This document shows positions 12,248-24,000 of a stretch of 64,000 bases of DNA, piece by piece. Below the pieces are notes generated by a model that saw only the letters and a list, made by a program, of their open reading frames with translations, did not search any database and was not told where the DNA came from. The position numbers and the translations under genes were made by a program. Location: the NCBI RefSeq assembly GCF_024868665.1, contig NC_079904.1:4107807-4171806 (forward strand). The letters are read 5' to 3'. Position 1 is the first letter of the stretch. Each line of letters opens with the position of its first letter. Origin of the DNA: Triplophysa rosa (lineage: Eukaryota > Chordata > Actinopteri > Cypriniformes > Nemacheilidae).

Positions 12248-13049
12248 GCAGACACTTTTTTCCAAAGCAATGCATACATTTTTTAAACACAGTTTTAAGA
12301 ATACACTGTGTTACAGGTTGGTACTAGTTGGCACAGAATCATTTGTCATAGGTTGCTACAGTATTGCCTAAATTACAAGTTTCAATTGCTAATCAACAAT
12401 CAGATAATACCAAGAGATGAGGTTCAATTCCCAGCACAATAGATCCTAGTCGCATGCAAATATCGTAAATGAAAGCAAATCCTCTGCATGCATTTTTGAT
12501 GATACATCAATTCTCAGGTCTCACATAAAGCTATAACACCGTGACTTGGGTGTCCATGTTTAATGACAGTCTGACAGGTGCATCAATAATACCTCGCCTA
12601 GCGCTGTAATCTCATTTATGATACCCAGCCTGACCTTCTTTTGACATCATTTTAATCAACCTAACTACACAAGATCACACTGTACATAGACTCAAACGCC
12701 TTTGCGAAAGAACACAAAAGTTTTGATATATTTCTTCACACCACCATGTCCCTTTAGAGGCTCTGTACTAAACTATACTCTGGTCTCTGGATCATTCAAT
12801 AAAATTGGTCATATTTCACAGCACTTCTCTTGTTTGTGAGACTTTAAACCTTGTTGAATAAAAGAGAAGGAGACTATGCTTACAGGCCTCTCTTAAAATA
12901 AACTGGTGCTACAGGAGAGGTTGATAAATGAAGTCAAGACTCCATAATTATGTCACAATTTATAAGCAGTGAATAAGAAATTCCTACTTTATGATGTCAT
13001 TACGCATTTACTTGCATATCACATAAAGTAACCTGGTTTAAATCCAGCC
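12248..13049. other. Intron 1 sequence next to exon 1, no further gene
   Basis: No exon is seen. The text is AT-rich and low-copy, apart from the possible repeat scrap at its left edge. Confidence 0.4.
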
Positions 13050-13143
13050 TGTATTCATTTGGACCGGGATCTCTCCAGCTCCCCTCCAATTACGCGCATC
13101 GCGCAACCTGCGTTACGCATCTCCACAAAGCGCACAAGATTAC

Positions 13144-13323
13144 CTTGGTCAACTGTGCTATCTTCTTGCTCATCTTCAGATGGAGGTCTTGTGTGTACTC
13201 GAGGGTTAAACCCGACGGGAAGGACGTGTTGGTGGATGTTGAAGTGCTGTTATATTTCCCCGATCCAGTCGATGCGCTGCCAGCGGGGTTGTAGTAATGC
13301 TGCCAGCCCGCTCCAGTCGCCAT
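13144..13323 (-). CDS. fam184a: FAM184A first coding exon (residues 1-60)
   Basis: Seen: an ATG at 13323-13321 (A at -3, G at +4, a strong context) opens a 180-nt reading frame beginning MATGAGWQHYYNPAGSAS and ending LHLKMSKKIAQLTK. It is followed directly by GTAATC, a good splice donor (GT at 13143-13142), so the exon ends in phase 0. Known: vertebrate FAM184A starts MAT..SWQ.HYY and carries the same SQEMHLKMSKKIAQLTK-type block at the end of exon 1; the rest of that protein is a long coiled coil of about 1100 residues whose function is poorly defined. The exon itself is a Ser/Thr/Gly-rich low-complexity linker between the two conserved blocks. The paralogue FAM184B has a similar KKIAQLTK end, but the MAT..WQHYY start points to FAM184A. 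The next exons must lie left of the window, since no matching coiled-coil frame is seen on the minus strand. Reading past the donor (VILCALWRC) is intronic. Confidence 0.9.
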
Positions 13324-13347
13324 CTTCACGATATTATTGTACTATGA

Positions 13348-13574
13348 CTGTAATATAAAAATGAATTGTAAAGGCAGATGGCTGACGATCTATTTCTTGT
13401 CTCCGATGCCGATTAATAAAAAATAAATACAGTGACAGTCAGGCGTTAATCCGTAAAAGTCATTATTTCACCCGGATTAAAATCGCCACATCGTCTGCTC
13501 GCATTGTAGTCTGTTATTAACAAAATCAAGACAACAATCTGAAGCGAGAGACACCGCACATTCTGTCCATTTAC
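13348..13574 (-). other. fam184a: Possible 5' UTR intron of fam184a (227 nt)
   Basis: On the minus strand GCAA|GTAAAT (donor GT at 13574-13573) is followed 227 nt later by a T-rich tract ending TATATTACAG (AG at 13349-13348), just 24 nt before the ATG. The interval is more AT-rich than its flanks and contains several ATGs that splicing would remove. Both sites are good by eye, but there is no transcript evidence, and an unspliced 5' UTR is equally possible. Confidence 0.3.
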
Positions 13575-13583
13575 TTGCCGCTT

Positions 13584-13820
13584 TCAGAAATAGACACGGT
13601 ACATCAGGTGCACTGAAGGGATTCCTGACATATCTGACGAGCCGCGCGGCGCGTTTAAAAGGCCGTCCGCGCGTCCGATGCGCGCTTGAGCGCCGGGTTT
13701 CTGCAGAAAGCGAGAGCCGGTCCAGGCGTGATCCGGGTTCGAGGCATTTCTGTCGGATCGCGTGTGTCCGCTGGTGTCTGTGCGGTGCTGCTGCACTGCT
13801 GCTCGAGAGTCTGTTACCAT
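13584..13820 (-). other. Upstream ORF in the presumed fam184a 5' UTR
   Basis: An ATG at 13820-13818 opens 78 codons ending at 13584, about 260 bp before the main ATG. The peptide is Arg/Ser/Gly-rich and matches nothing I recognise. If transcription starts upstream of 13820, this frame would be met first and could dampen fam184a translation. If it starts downstream, the ORF is irrelevant. Confidence 0.35.
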
Positions 13821-13850
13821 GGATCGTCTCAACAGTTTACATTATGCCCG

Positions 13851-13858
13851 TGACGTCA
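13851..13858. promoter_or_regulatory. CRE palindrome TGACGTCA
   Basis: A perfect 8-bp cAMP response element lies in the CpG-rich upstream block of fam184a, about 530 bp before the ATG and 11 bp from a GC box (13869-13874). The position fits CREB/ATF control of the core promoter. Occupancy is inference. Confidence 0.5.
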
Positions 13859-14161
13859 GTTCCGTTGTCCCGCCTCTCCTCTGTTCTCTTCTTAAGGAGG
13901 TGTGGAAAAAGGGATTTTTGCGTCCTTTCTGAAAATGTCCTGACTGGGAGGTGAAAATATATTTTTCTTAAAATTTAAAGCTACTTGCTCAGTTGCCTAC
14001 TCTATAGCTCATAATGTACAATATTGTGCAACTCATGTTTCCCTTCAAAATCGACTTTAATATCGTCTACTGACTTCTTCTTAAACATAACCGTGATTTG
14101 AATGCGCTATTTTCCTTAGGACAGGACTTGCCTGTTGAAAAAAAACCAAGTCAGAATATAT

Positions 14162-14383
14162 TTAAAGGGGTAGTCCACCCAAAAATGACATTTCTGTCAT
14201 CACCCTCTTATCATTTTAAACACGTATGACTTGCTTTCTTCTGCAGAACACAAAAGAAGATATAAGAGAAAACTGTTGACTTATATTACATACAATATAA
14301 ATCAATGGGGACCAACGGTTTTTTGGTTACCAACATTCTAAATGATGACAGAATTTTCATTTTGGGGTGAACTATCCTTTTAA
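14162..14383. mobile_element. Palindromic GATAGTTCACC-family element, complete
   Basis: It begins TTAAAGGGGTAGTCCACCC and ends GGGGTGAACTATCCTTTTAA, so both inverted termini are present. The interior contains TCTTCTGCAGAACACAAAAG and ATCAATGGGGACCAACGG. It is 222 bp long, about 300 bp upstream of the fam184a CpG block, and ends 10 bp before the next hAT element. Confidence 0.75.
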
Positions 14384-14393
14384 TGGTTATAAT

Positions 14394-14879
14394 CAGTGTT
14401 GGGTGTAACTAGTTACTAAGTAATTAGTCACTGTAATTTAATTACTTTTCCCTTGAAAAAGTAAAGTAAGGGATTACTCTGGTTTTTTCTGTAATTTAAT
14501 TACAGTTACTTCTGATGTAATTAAACTAAATACTTTGTGTAATATACGTGTGTGTGCAAGGAATGGACATCAAAATTCAAAGTCTAACTTTAAAATCCGT
14601 GCTTTAATGTATAATTCTCACATTTGTAATACTTTGGTTAATAATACTACTTTATGTAGTTTTATATTATTTATTTGAATGAATGAAAAGAACCGTTTCA
14701 TGTCTTTCTTTGAATCACTTAACTAATCAAGGTTGATATAGGATATAGAAAGTAATTAGTAATAAGTAATTAAATACTTGTTGGAGAGAGTAATTTGTAA
14801 AGTAATCTAATTACACTATTGAATATGTAATTAGTAACTAGTAATTAATTACTTTTTCAGAGTAACTTGCCCAACACTG
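14394..14879. mobile_element. hAT non-autonomous element with perfect 8-bp TSD
   Basis: The tips CAGTGTTGGGTGTAACTAG and AGTAACTTGCCCAACACTG are inverted repeats. GTTATAAT is duplicated exactly at 14386-14393 and 14880-14887. Subterminal regions are full of AGTAATTAG and AATTACTTTT motifs, as in other teleost hAT MITEs. No coding frame is present. Confidence 0.9.
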
Positions 14880-14887
14880 GTTATAAT

Positions 14888-17138
14888 GAGAATTGTATCG
14901 GTTTTAAAGGAAACTATAATGGTCTCTGTGTCTGTATTGGAATACAGTTGAATTCTATTGATGGGGTGTTATAGCAGAAGGGAACCAAAAGAACACTGTA
15001 TCAAATCATATCAACAAGGCCAAAATGACATTACATTATTACAACGATTGCAAAAAACACATCTGGTTATGGTTGAGACTATTGAAAAAATAGGGTAGAG
15101 GAATGAAAAGCAGTGTTGCAAAAGACAATTGATAAACTTTCTCCCGTTATTCTACAACTTACCTTGGATGGCATACATGGAAAGGGCTGCATTTTTCAGG
15201 ATACATAACACTACATTGGTTTGTTTTAGTTCTTGTGGTGTGGATTACGCATAATGTAGTTAGCTTGCAGGAAGCCATGTGTATTAAGAATGCTAAATAA
15301 TACCACCTTGGTGGCATAACAAAATAGTTGGATGCGTTGCTGCATTTAGTTAGTAGTAAGTAATAGTAAGCTAATTAGAAAAAGTAGTGAAAATTAGAAA
15401 AAAAGTATGTTTCAAAGCCTAAAAGGAGAGCTGAAGTTGGAAAAAGCTTTGATTTGCACGGTTTTACCCTGTGTTCTTGTTGTAACACTACTGATGTTTG
15501 GCGAAAAAAAGCGCAGGGAAACACTCTTCCAGCCTCTCTTTCTCCAGGGCTTCATTAAATACGAAAGTGCACACACTGCTAGCAAAAAAATGTTGCCTCG
15601 CCACACTTCTGTTCCTCCTTGAGTTGGAAACACATTCCATGCAAATGGAAGCTCATAATGTAAAACAAATGAGAAATCCAAAGGAAATAATACACTGCAA
15701 ATTAGAACTAGTACGCAGACGGAAAATATTACACTTCATAAAACACAAAATAATAACACATAGATGCTATTCGACTGCTGAGTGGTGCATGCAAATCTCA
15801 ACTCTTCACTCAAGGGGTTTGCACATAAATCACTAATATAAACATTCACTAGTTTGATTGTGATCATCCTGGTTTTCTGTATGCTTAGACGGTTTTAAAA
15901 GGTTCGTACGGGATTTCAAAAGGAACAAGTGCAATGCATGGGACATACAAATAAATCATATACACTAGATATCAGAATTTGCCCCAGTTACAAATAATGG
16001 TATGATTCTTCTTTTCCATTTTCATTTATTTCAGATGAATCAGACTGTCCTTGGTACAAAGGGCAATGCGTTCAAGAGTTGCTAGGCGATGTTTTGCTTA
16101 ATCTCTTAGCCGATGAAACGTAAAGAGAACAAGATGACTAAATATAGCTCATAATAATGTTTTCCTGGTGCATGTATTTCAAAGATTTCTAAAAGATAGT
16201 TTATGTACCCTACAAGAGCCGTGTTGTATTTTGAATGCATCCCCACAATAAAACCAATGGGTTAAGGTGGTCTCCTCTGGCCAAGCTGGTTTTTATATAC
16301 CAAAACATATCATATCAGACCAGCCTCAGCATGGAAATACATTAACAAAAAGATTCCTGAAAGATATGTATCGATCAGACTCTTTCTTATTCATAGGAGC
16401 GTGTGATAAAATAGATAACATAAGTGGCTTCATTTCTACCTGTATACAACCTGGTATCCTCCTCACCTGTCTAGTCTCATCAGACACTCCTGTAATCAAG
16501 CAGAGTGGCTATTTCCCTGTCATCTACAGCGAAGAAAATTATACATACAAGCGTTCTGAAATCCTGTCAGGGCAGGTTGCCCCTCAGCTCCTGATTTCAT
16601 TTCCCACGCAGGTGGTCTGTGAAGTGGATTTCAGCTTTTAAAAGACGAATGCTTGTATTTTTGTTCTTTAAACGTTTATTGTCTTTTTGTTTTTCATTAT
16701 CAAAGGTAGTTTTTAAATCGCTTTGTTGCTTTTTATTAATTCAAGTTTTAGGCAGAGTAGAGCCATCTCCATTGGTCCACGTCTAATTTAGAGGGGAGAT
16801 GGCATCATTCCAGTCCGACTGTGAGAAGGCAATGCCCCTGTCTGCATTGACATCAAGAGAAGTTCTATTAAATATCAACACCCTGAGAAAGACGCATAAG
16901 GTATAGTTTAGTAAAAAGTCAGATGAATATAATATAGGTCCAGTTGGGACAGCTGAAATTAGGCCTACCAAAGAACTATTACCATACAGCGAAACAGTAC
17001 TCAATAAAGCATTTGATATTATGTATTAAAGCAATCATGTCATTATTTTGAGGTGCGTTCTAATTGAAATACTAGATTAATATAAATTGTTATGATCATT
17101 ATGAAGAAAAAATATATAGTTTCCCTGTCCCTCTATAT
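14888..17138. other. Low-copy stretch upstream of fam184a, no gene seen
   Basis: No exon is recognisable on either strand. A 124-codon plus-strand frame at 16267-16641 has no domain I know and no splice context. Composition is AT-rich throughout. Confidence 0.45.
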
Positions 17139-17513
17139 TTTAAAGTCCCCGTGAACCGGAAGTTGCGATGGTTTTTACTTCCGGATTTTGACGCATTTCC
17201 GAGTGAAATAGAATTTCTAATGAGAAAAATAGTGGGCGTGGCTTTCGTCTTTTTCTGCTATTTGATTGGATGTACAAAAACAGCCGTTGCATTTTGAAAT
17301 GAGCCGGCTCCCAAGCCGTCTAACATAAGTCATTTAAGATGGATAGTCATTACAGGAAGGAAGTGCAATTTCAGACTTGAACTAAAGATTATGAGAGCAC
17401 ACGAATTAAAAAAAAAAAGAATGACCCACATTGATAAAGTATTTACAATAAATGCTGCAATATTTCATGAAAAAATAGGCATTGCAATTTTGAATTTCAC
17501 TGGGACTTTAAAT
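17139..17513. mobile_element. AAAGTCCC-ended MITE, copy 1
   Basis: The ends TTTTAAAGTCCCCGTGAAC and CACTGGGACTTTAAATT are inverted. The interior (ACTTCCGGATTTTGACGC, GGGCGTGGCTT, TTTGATTGGATG) reappears in reverse orientation at 43342-43745, which confirms an interspersed family. It is non-coding apart from a spurious 62-codon frame. Confidence 0.75.
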
Positions 17514-19557
17514 TGTTATTGGATTAAATTAATTTATTTATGCACCACTAAATTCGTAAAATTCCCAAAGAAAATTTGACTGGGAATTGAGTGTTATTTG
17601 AATGCTTTTTTGGGCTGTAAGATTTATAAGACAAGAAGTGCAAAAAGAGAGGTTTAGTTTGTATATTTCATCATGCTGATCTTAAGTCCACATCAGTCAT
17701 AAATAATGGATTGCATTGCTCTTACAGTTTTGGTGTTGTTTCACTTTAAAACATGTAGAGAAAGAATGGTATATTTAAACATTTTTATTTAGTAAGGACC
17801 ATTACATTTAGCAAGACCATTAAAATTAAATAAGGAAAAACTTTTAAATCAATTTATAGAATGAAGATATTTAACAAAGATGTTGTTTTGTGTGCACATG
17901 TGTTTTCATATTATTCCTTAAAAACTCATATAAGCAAGTATGTCAATAAATTATAAAGGAAATGTGCTATAGGATAAAACCGTTTTAGGTCAGATCATGT
18001 AGATGCACACACACGTTGCTGCTGTGGCTGGATTAATTCATACATATTCATGTTTTATTTGTGATCTCATGGTCTATCCACATGATTCCTCTTGGTACAT
18101 CATCAAACAGTGGGGTGATGGCGATGAGAGCTTCTCTTCTGCTTAAATGCAAGTGCTGAGGCTTTGCATTCCAATGTAGTTCTGATGTCTCTCCAGATAT
18201 CTGGAGTCAGCATCTACAAAATAGGAAGGAAAAATAATTAAAGTAATGTAAGAAAGATTATGAATTGAAAGCTAAAATAATGACTGGCAAATTTACATAA
18301 TTGTTATACTCAGAGGTCCATTGCACTGGAATAACAGACGTTCCTCTGATTTGATAAAAGTGGTCAAATTGGCCAAAAGACCTGATCTGGGTTTTAAGCA
18401 ATGTCAATGATCTTAACCCCCATCAGCTGATGGCTGAAAATGGCCATTATTTAGCACCTCTCCCTGGGGCACTGAAGAAATTGCACAATTCATTTAAAGT
18501 CTCGGCCGAGATGTCACGGTGTGTCCTGACATCAGCCCATTCAATTAATTCTGTCCACAAAGAAACATTACCTGCCTCTGGCACAACTCCATTTTCAGTT
18601 TCACCGTCATGAACTGATTGTGGGTATAGTTGACAAATTAAATGGACAGGCACGTTTTAAAGGTTTTAGGGTTAAATGTATAGTGTACTGTAGGAACTAA
18701 ATTTAGATGTACAATATACTCACTACAGTGAATCATTTTCAGGGTTTCTTTATTATCAAGTCAGTAATGGATACAAAATAGCAGTTTAAACCATTATGTC
18801 CAGGAAAATGATGATTTCAAGTTCATTTAATAACCTTTAACCTTTTGTGACAACATGCCCCATAAAATCACTGCTAGAGAAAACAAGCGTCTGGTCTGAT
18901 TAGACTTAAGACTCAAAGGTTTATCCATATGATACTTGTATTATACGTATCGTACTGTATGCATATCCTTACGAAACATCGGATGTCCAAAGTTTTTCAG
19001 CTAATGGAAAAAAACAGTACTTTTTAAATAATTAAATACTGTGCTGTCAAAGTTGACAAGCACTTTTTAATAGTTTGTATCGGTTTGATATTTGCAAAAC
19101 CTAGTGACAAACATGGGTGACTAATAATAATGATTTATGACACAAAATAAAAATCACGAAATATGGTGATACGAGGTTTCAGAAGAACAGCAGCGAAATA
19201 CATTATACATGTGACAACTTGCCCCAATCTCCACTCTATGTAAAGTAAAGTTTATTTTACACTAATATTAAGATCTTATTGGCTTTTTTTCAAGTTGACA
19301 AATGATTATAGATGATATATATTTAATCAGGTTTTTTAGTTATTATGAGGTCACAAACGTAAATGCATAAATCATGAAAAAGAACTAGAAACTGGTTTTA
19401 GTTGAGGGATGCTGTTCTTGCTTACCTTATCATGTAAACCCTTGAAACATTCAAAACCCACGGCTTAAAATAATAGTCTATAAATGTGCTTTTCTCCCTC
19501 TCAATCGCAGGAAGTGTGTTTCAGGCTGAGAGTGACCTGAAAAGATCTGGGAAAATA
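17514..19557. other. AT-rich stretch, no gene seen
   Basis: No recognisable exon, RNA gene or complete repeat. A 68-codon minus-strand frame at 18447-18653 has no known domain. Confidence 0.45.
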
Positions 19558-19565
19558 GTCACGTG

Positions 19566-19941
19566 CAGGGGCGGACTGACCAGAAGGACATTCAGTCAAA
19601 GTCCAGAACGGCCATCCCACCAACGGCCTATGGCCGTACCGGCCATCTGGAGTATCGGAACCTTTCCCGGTGTGCCGCTAATGTATGGGGCCGGAATGGA
19701 CCCTTGGGCCAGTCAGACGGACGTTATTAACATGAATGCACGCAACGTGAAGGCATTAGCGAGACGGACACGTATACATGTAACACAATGACATGTTTCA
19801 TACAACACCCCATGCCCCCCCTCCCCCGTCGACAGAAATGGTGGAGGGCCAATGCAATCAAACACAACACCCCCACCCCCCCCCTCGAAAGAAATGGGCA
19901 GGTTTTCTCCAGGGCAGTTTTTGCTTCCCATTCCGCCCCTG
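19566..19941. mobile_element. CpG-rich hAT-like MITE
   Basis: The tips are CAGGGGCGGACTG and CATTCCGCCCCTG, sharing a 10-bp inverted CAGGGGCGGA. The flanks GTCACGTG (19558-19565) and GTCATGTG (19942-19949) match at 7 of 8 positions, an 8-bp target duplication. The element is far more GC-rich than its surroundings and contains two C-rich runs near 19815 and 19875. The overlapping open frames are a side effect of composition. Confidence 0.75.
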
Positions 19942-19949
19942 GTCATGTG

Positions 19950-20771
19950 GGCCCTGAGGTGATGCACTTGTTGACCATACACAGAGGCATTCGGCTGCCC
20001 TGGACACGTGCACGCTCCTGAACCACTGCGGGACATTTAAAACACTAGCAGAAAACTGAATGAGTAATCACCAGTCATGCCGCTGAAGGAAAGAGGGTTG
20101 GAATTATAAATAATAAATACAACTGAATACAATTTTCAAAGTGGAACATTCTTCTGCAGATGATGTGTAATGGGACCTATTGACATCTAAAATGAGCCTC
20201 AAATTCAGCTCCTGTGACCGCCGTGCCTTGTTACTGTACAGTGATAATAAACAAACAAATAAAACACAAACAAATAAAGCACAAAATATTTATTTTCTGT
20301 TAAAGATGTCCAAAAGCAGAAACGGATGTTATAAAAAGGTTGGTCTCTATAATGAAATGCAGTGTAAGGTCTTTGTAAACTGCACTATACCCTGCCAGCT
20401 AAGCCAAGCAGTTAAACTGCCACCTTAACCGTTGATTTGTATGAAACAGCTCAGCAGACGGCCATAAACGCTGTTCCTAAAATGAAATGAGCAACTGATG
20501 AAGACACCTGCATTGTTCTATGTCGCAAAAAGTAAAAACAAACACTCAACCCGAAGCAAAAGTTACGCACCTGCAGGTTGCACAACAGACACTATTGAAC
20601 CTGAACTGAGTTTTTCCCTTAAATCCCCAAAATACTGGACCTGTCACCTCAAGTACGTGTTTATACCTAATGTAAATTTCTTTGTAATGGAAGGAGTCTG
20701 CTGGTTTTTTCTACCCATCATGCTTTGCAGGATGCACTATGTGTCCATGGACCATGCAATCATGAACATGG
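19950..20771. other. Low-copy stretch, no gene seen
   Basis: Contains a short AAACAAATAAA-type simple stretch near 20250. No exon is recognised. Confidence 0.4.
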
Positions 20772-21030
20772 TTTAAAGGGATAGTTCACCCCAAAAATGA
20801 AAACTCTCTCTTCCCTTTACTTAACATCATGTCATTTCAAACCTGTATGACTTTCTTTCTTCTGCAGAACACAAAAAAGATATTTTGAAGAATGTTGGTA
20901 ACCAAACAACATCGGCCCCCATTGACATCCATTGTATAGACACAAAACCACTGAGACATTTCTCAAAATATCTTCTTGTGTTTCACAGGTTTTGACCCCC
21001 CTGAGGGTGAATAAATAATGTCAGTTTGAA
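20772..21030. mobile_element. Palindromic GATAGTTCACC-family element, right end eroded
   Basis: It starts TTTAAAGGGATAGTTCACCC. The interior is close to canonical (ACCTGTATGACTTTCTTTC, GAAGATATTTTGAAGAATG-like, CACTGAGACATTTCTCAAAA). The right terminus is lost after TGAGGGTGAATAAATAATG. Confidence 0.75.
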
Positions 21031-24000
21031 TAAAAAACATATGCAAATGATGCAAAGTGTAAAAATGTTGTGGTGGTCCTTATTGCTATCTGTCCAGTCA
21101 GTGTTGCTTTAAATGCTTCATCTAATCCTTTAATCTGTGCATTAAACACGAACACAGACTCTGAAAAGCTTGCACAGGTTTAAAGTGATCTACAAAACCC
21201 CAAATGTACCATTCTTAGCACAAAGCCATGAAAAATGGCGATAAAATATTAAACTCATTCGAACGCTATTACACCGCTATACCCCCAAAGAGAAATACAG
21301 GACATAAACATTTTGCATACAAATAAAGCCACTATTCTATTACACCTGCAGCCTCTTTCTATATAGCATTCTCATGCAGATGTTCTGCCAATGGAACACA
21401 CACGAGATTGTTTCATTCAAAGATGAGTTTTGGATTAAAGCCTCAGTAGGTATATTACACGGTTTTACTCATTCATCCTCCCCACACCTCTATCATCACG
21501 TGTTCGATTCGAAATCAATACATTTTACTCTCAAATCATCTTATTATCCAGATGACGGATAATGATGGCTCCACTACAAACACAAATCACAAATGTAAAT
21601 CCACTTTAATTCCCAGACAATCCGCACTACTGCTGAACCAGATGTTTGCTGGTTTTCAGGCTGGATTTCGGGAATAATCACTGACAATCTGAGCAACGAT
21701 TCACTTCATATATACAGTTGTAGAGACTCTTGCTGTGAATGGATCAAGCTGTGGATTCGGTTTGTATTGTACTGTAGAGGCAAACAGAATTAACATCAGA
21801 ACGCTGAGAAAATTATATTTTTGTTTTTTTCCCAAAATATTCAGTACATTTGATGTCATGATAAACTCTAAATGTATTGCATAAGATGACATGATATGAT
21901 ATAAGAAATTAAAAGGTAAAAATCACAACATCACATTTAGGAAATTAAAATGTTGAAAATTAAAGATGAGATCCTGGTTAACAATTCTTTTTTGTATAAT
22001 GTAATGTATGTAAATAAAGTTATAATTAATAGTGCAATAATAATTGTATAATAACAGTAATAATTATGTTTTCATAACATAAAAATCATAACAAGAATGT
22101 CTCACTTGCTCTAAAGAACAAAGAAAAAAACATTAAATCAATCAAGCTGGAAATTATGACGTTTAGGATGACACCCCGTGGAACAAACTTCATAAAAGCT
22201 TCAAATGTAATCTGTGTGCTGACGTGACGTTTAGACTTTAGGAGACAAGCAATATATGAGCCTTTTTGGAAAAAGCTCATTGTGGCAAATAATATCAAGA
22301 TTTTGGACTCAGATGTGTCTGTTTGAATGAGTTACTTGGGGTCATGGGTCAAAACAAACGGGACTGATGATAAAAACAGTCTGGAAAGCATGTGGTATTT
22401 GAAATTAATTAAACAGATAAAACTGTTTTTAAAGTAAAAGAGTAAAGAAATCATTTCAATTAATGAAACAACGATTCCTTGCATGTAAAATAAAAAAACA
22501 CACAGCACTGCGTCACAATAAATAATTTCAGAACTGAACATTTTAATAATTCTAACAGATATCAAGATATCTGTTTTCTTGCCACGCAACATATTTTGTA
22601 AGGATTTTCTGCCATCTAGTGGTAATAAAGGTGTTTTGGTTTGTAACTGGCTCAAGTCAAAATGGACCACCACCAATTTTACTGACAATATTCAGGCTCT
22701 TAAGACGTTTTAATAAAATGATATAAATATATAATATTATCCACTTTATCTTTAAATGTGCATTAATTAAATCACTAAACAGTTTTATATTGTCTTGAGC
22801 AGGCTAGCTCACTATGATAATGCCTTGTAGGGTTTTCACACAGCTTAAGAATTCTTCAAAAGCTGCATACAGTATATACACTATTTTGCAAAGACACTGT
22901 AAGCAGATGAATGAAGGTAAAGAAAAGCTCACACTGTATATTATCAGTCGTTCTGTAAGCTACCTGCTAAAGCACATTATGGAAGAGCAAATATGGTTAT
23001 ACATTTGTCAATATGCATTTTTGCTTTGCTGTGATATTAAAAAGAGTTCACAACATTGTTGTCCCTTCTAACTCGCTCTTTATTGCTCTTAAAAGCTCAT
23101 TTTTAAAGAGCTCAAAAGGTTCTGGGTTCAAATGGACTCAGCATTATGCCCTTCAGCACAGGTTTCTATAATAAGGCTACTGTAGGTTGTGTTGGCTAAA
23201 GGTCTCCAATAAATGAATAATTCGCTCCATTAGCAAAGTGTGGAACTAAATGAATCATATCACGCTCTAAAACTTCTGAAACTTGGGTGCTTTTATGCAA
23301 GGAGCCAAAAACTGCACTTATCGCGTGACATATGACGTATACATTTTTCTTTTTAAAAGCCTCATTATATCATATAATAGGCAAAGAGGTTTAAGCCTCA
23401 TTAAACTTAATTTGGATATTTGCTGCTGATGCATGCTAGATATTAAAGGATGGCTTTGTTCTTGGTCCAGAGGTCTCATATCTCTGACTATATTTTAGTA
23501 TTCTATATTGTGTTTTGTTTTTTAATATGAGACTGATCAAATGACACATTTTCAGTGCTAAACGATACCCTACAATAGGCAAGAAAAATAACAAAAGGGA
23601 TCTCAATTGATTCTCATAGACAACATTGAAAAAAACAGAGAACATATTTGCTTAACACAGCTATCCACGTTTATTTTCATAACTCTAGATGTCAACAATT
23701 GCCTTTATTTCTTCTGAAAAAGAATCCTAGAAAATACTGAGGAAAGATGAACCTCAGTTAAGTCTCCTGAAAGTCAAATCTGTGCTTTGTGTATTTCGAC
23801 TAAAGCTTTAGATGACTTTGTATGAAGATGTGAGAAGGACCTGGCTTTCAAATTTGACAAGAAACTTAAACAGAAGCTGATTACAAAATGTTCATTCAAA
23901 ATGTCATTTCAGATGTGAAGTCCTACTGTGCTTGTAAAATCTCTTTCTATCTCAATTTCTCACTGCAGGAACATAGCGTGCAAAGTCACCTGCAGATGAA

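Larger units (their letters stand above)
1..13143 (-). other. fam184a: fam184a intron 1 (5' part, continues off the left edge)
   Basis: This is inferred from the splice donor at 13143-13142 and from the absence of any recognisable fam184a exon further left. The family's second exon encodes a long, easily spotted coiled coil, and no such frame exists on the minus strand. The intron is therefore at least 13.1 kb. It contains the repeats listed separately, and low-copy stretches that include a nuclear-receptor half-site cluster near 9.4 kb. Confidence 0.75.
13050..13880 (-). promoter_or_regulatory. fam184a: CpG-rich promoter and 5' UTR of fam184a
   Basis: CpG density rises sharply here against an AT-rich background, most strongly at 13640-13780 (GCCGCGCGGCGCG and similar strings) and around the coding exon. 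Read on the minus strand, a GC box (GGCGGG, 13874-13869) and a CRE palindrome lie upstream of the exon, as in a TATA-less CpG-island promoter. The transcription start is probably near 13.8 kb but cannot be fixed from sequence. The segment 13330-13450 inside the block is AT-rich, which fits a possible 5' UTR intron. Confidence 0.7.

Noticed and set aside
13059..13358. 99-codon plus-strand frame over the CpG-rich block
   Set aside because: It is the antisense shadow of the fam184a exon.
16267..16641. 124-codon plus-strand frame
   Set aside because: No domain is visible, composition follows the local AT-rich text, and there is no exon context. It is long by chance only.
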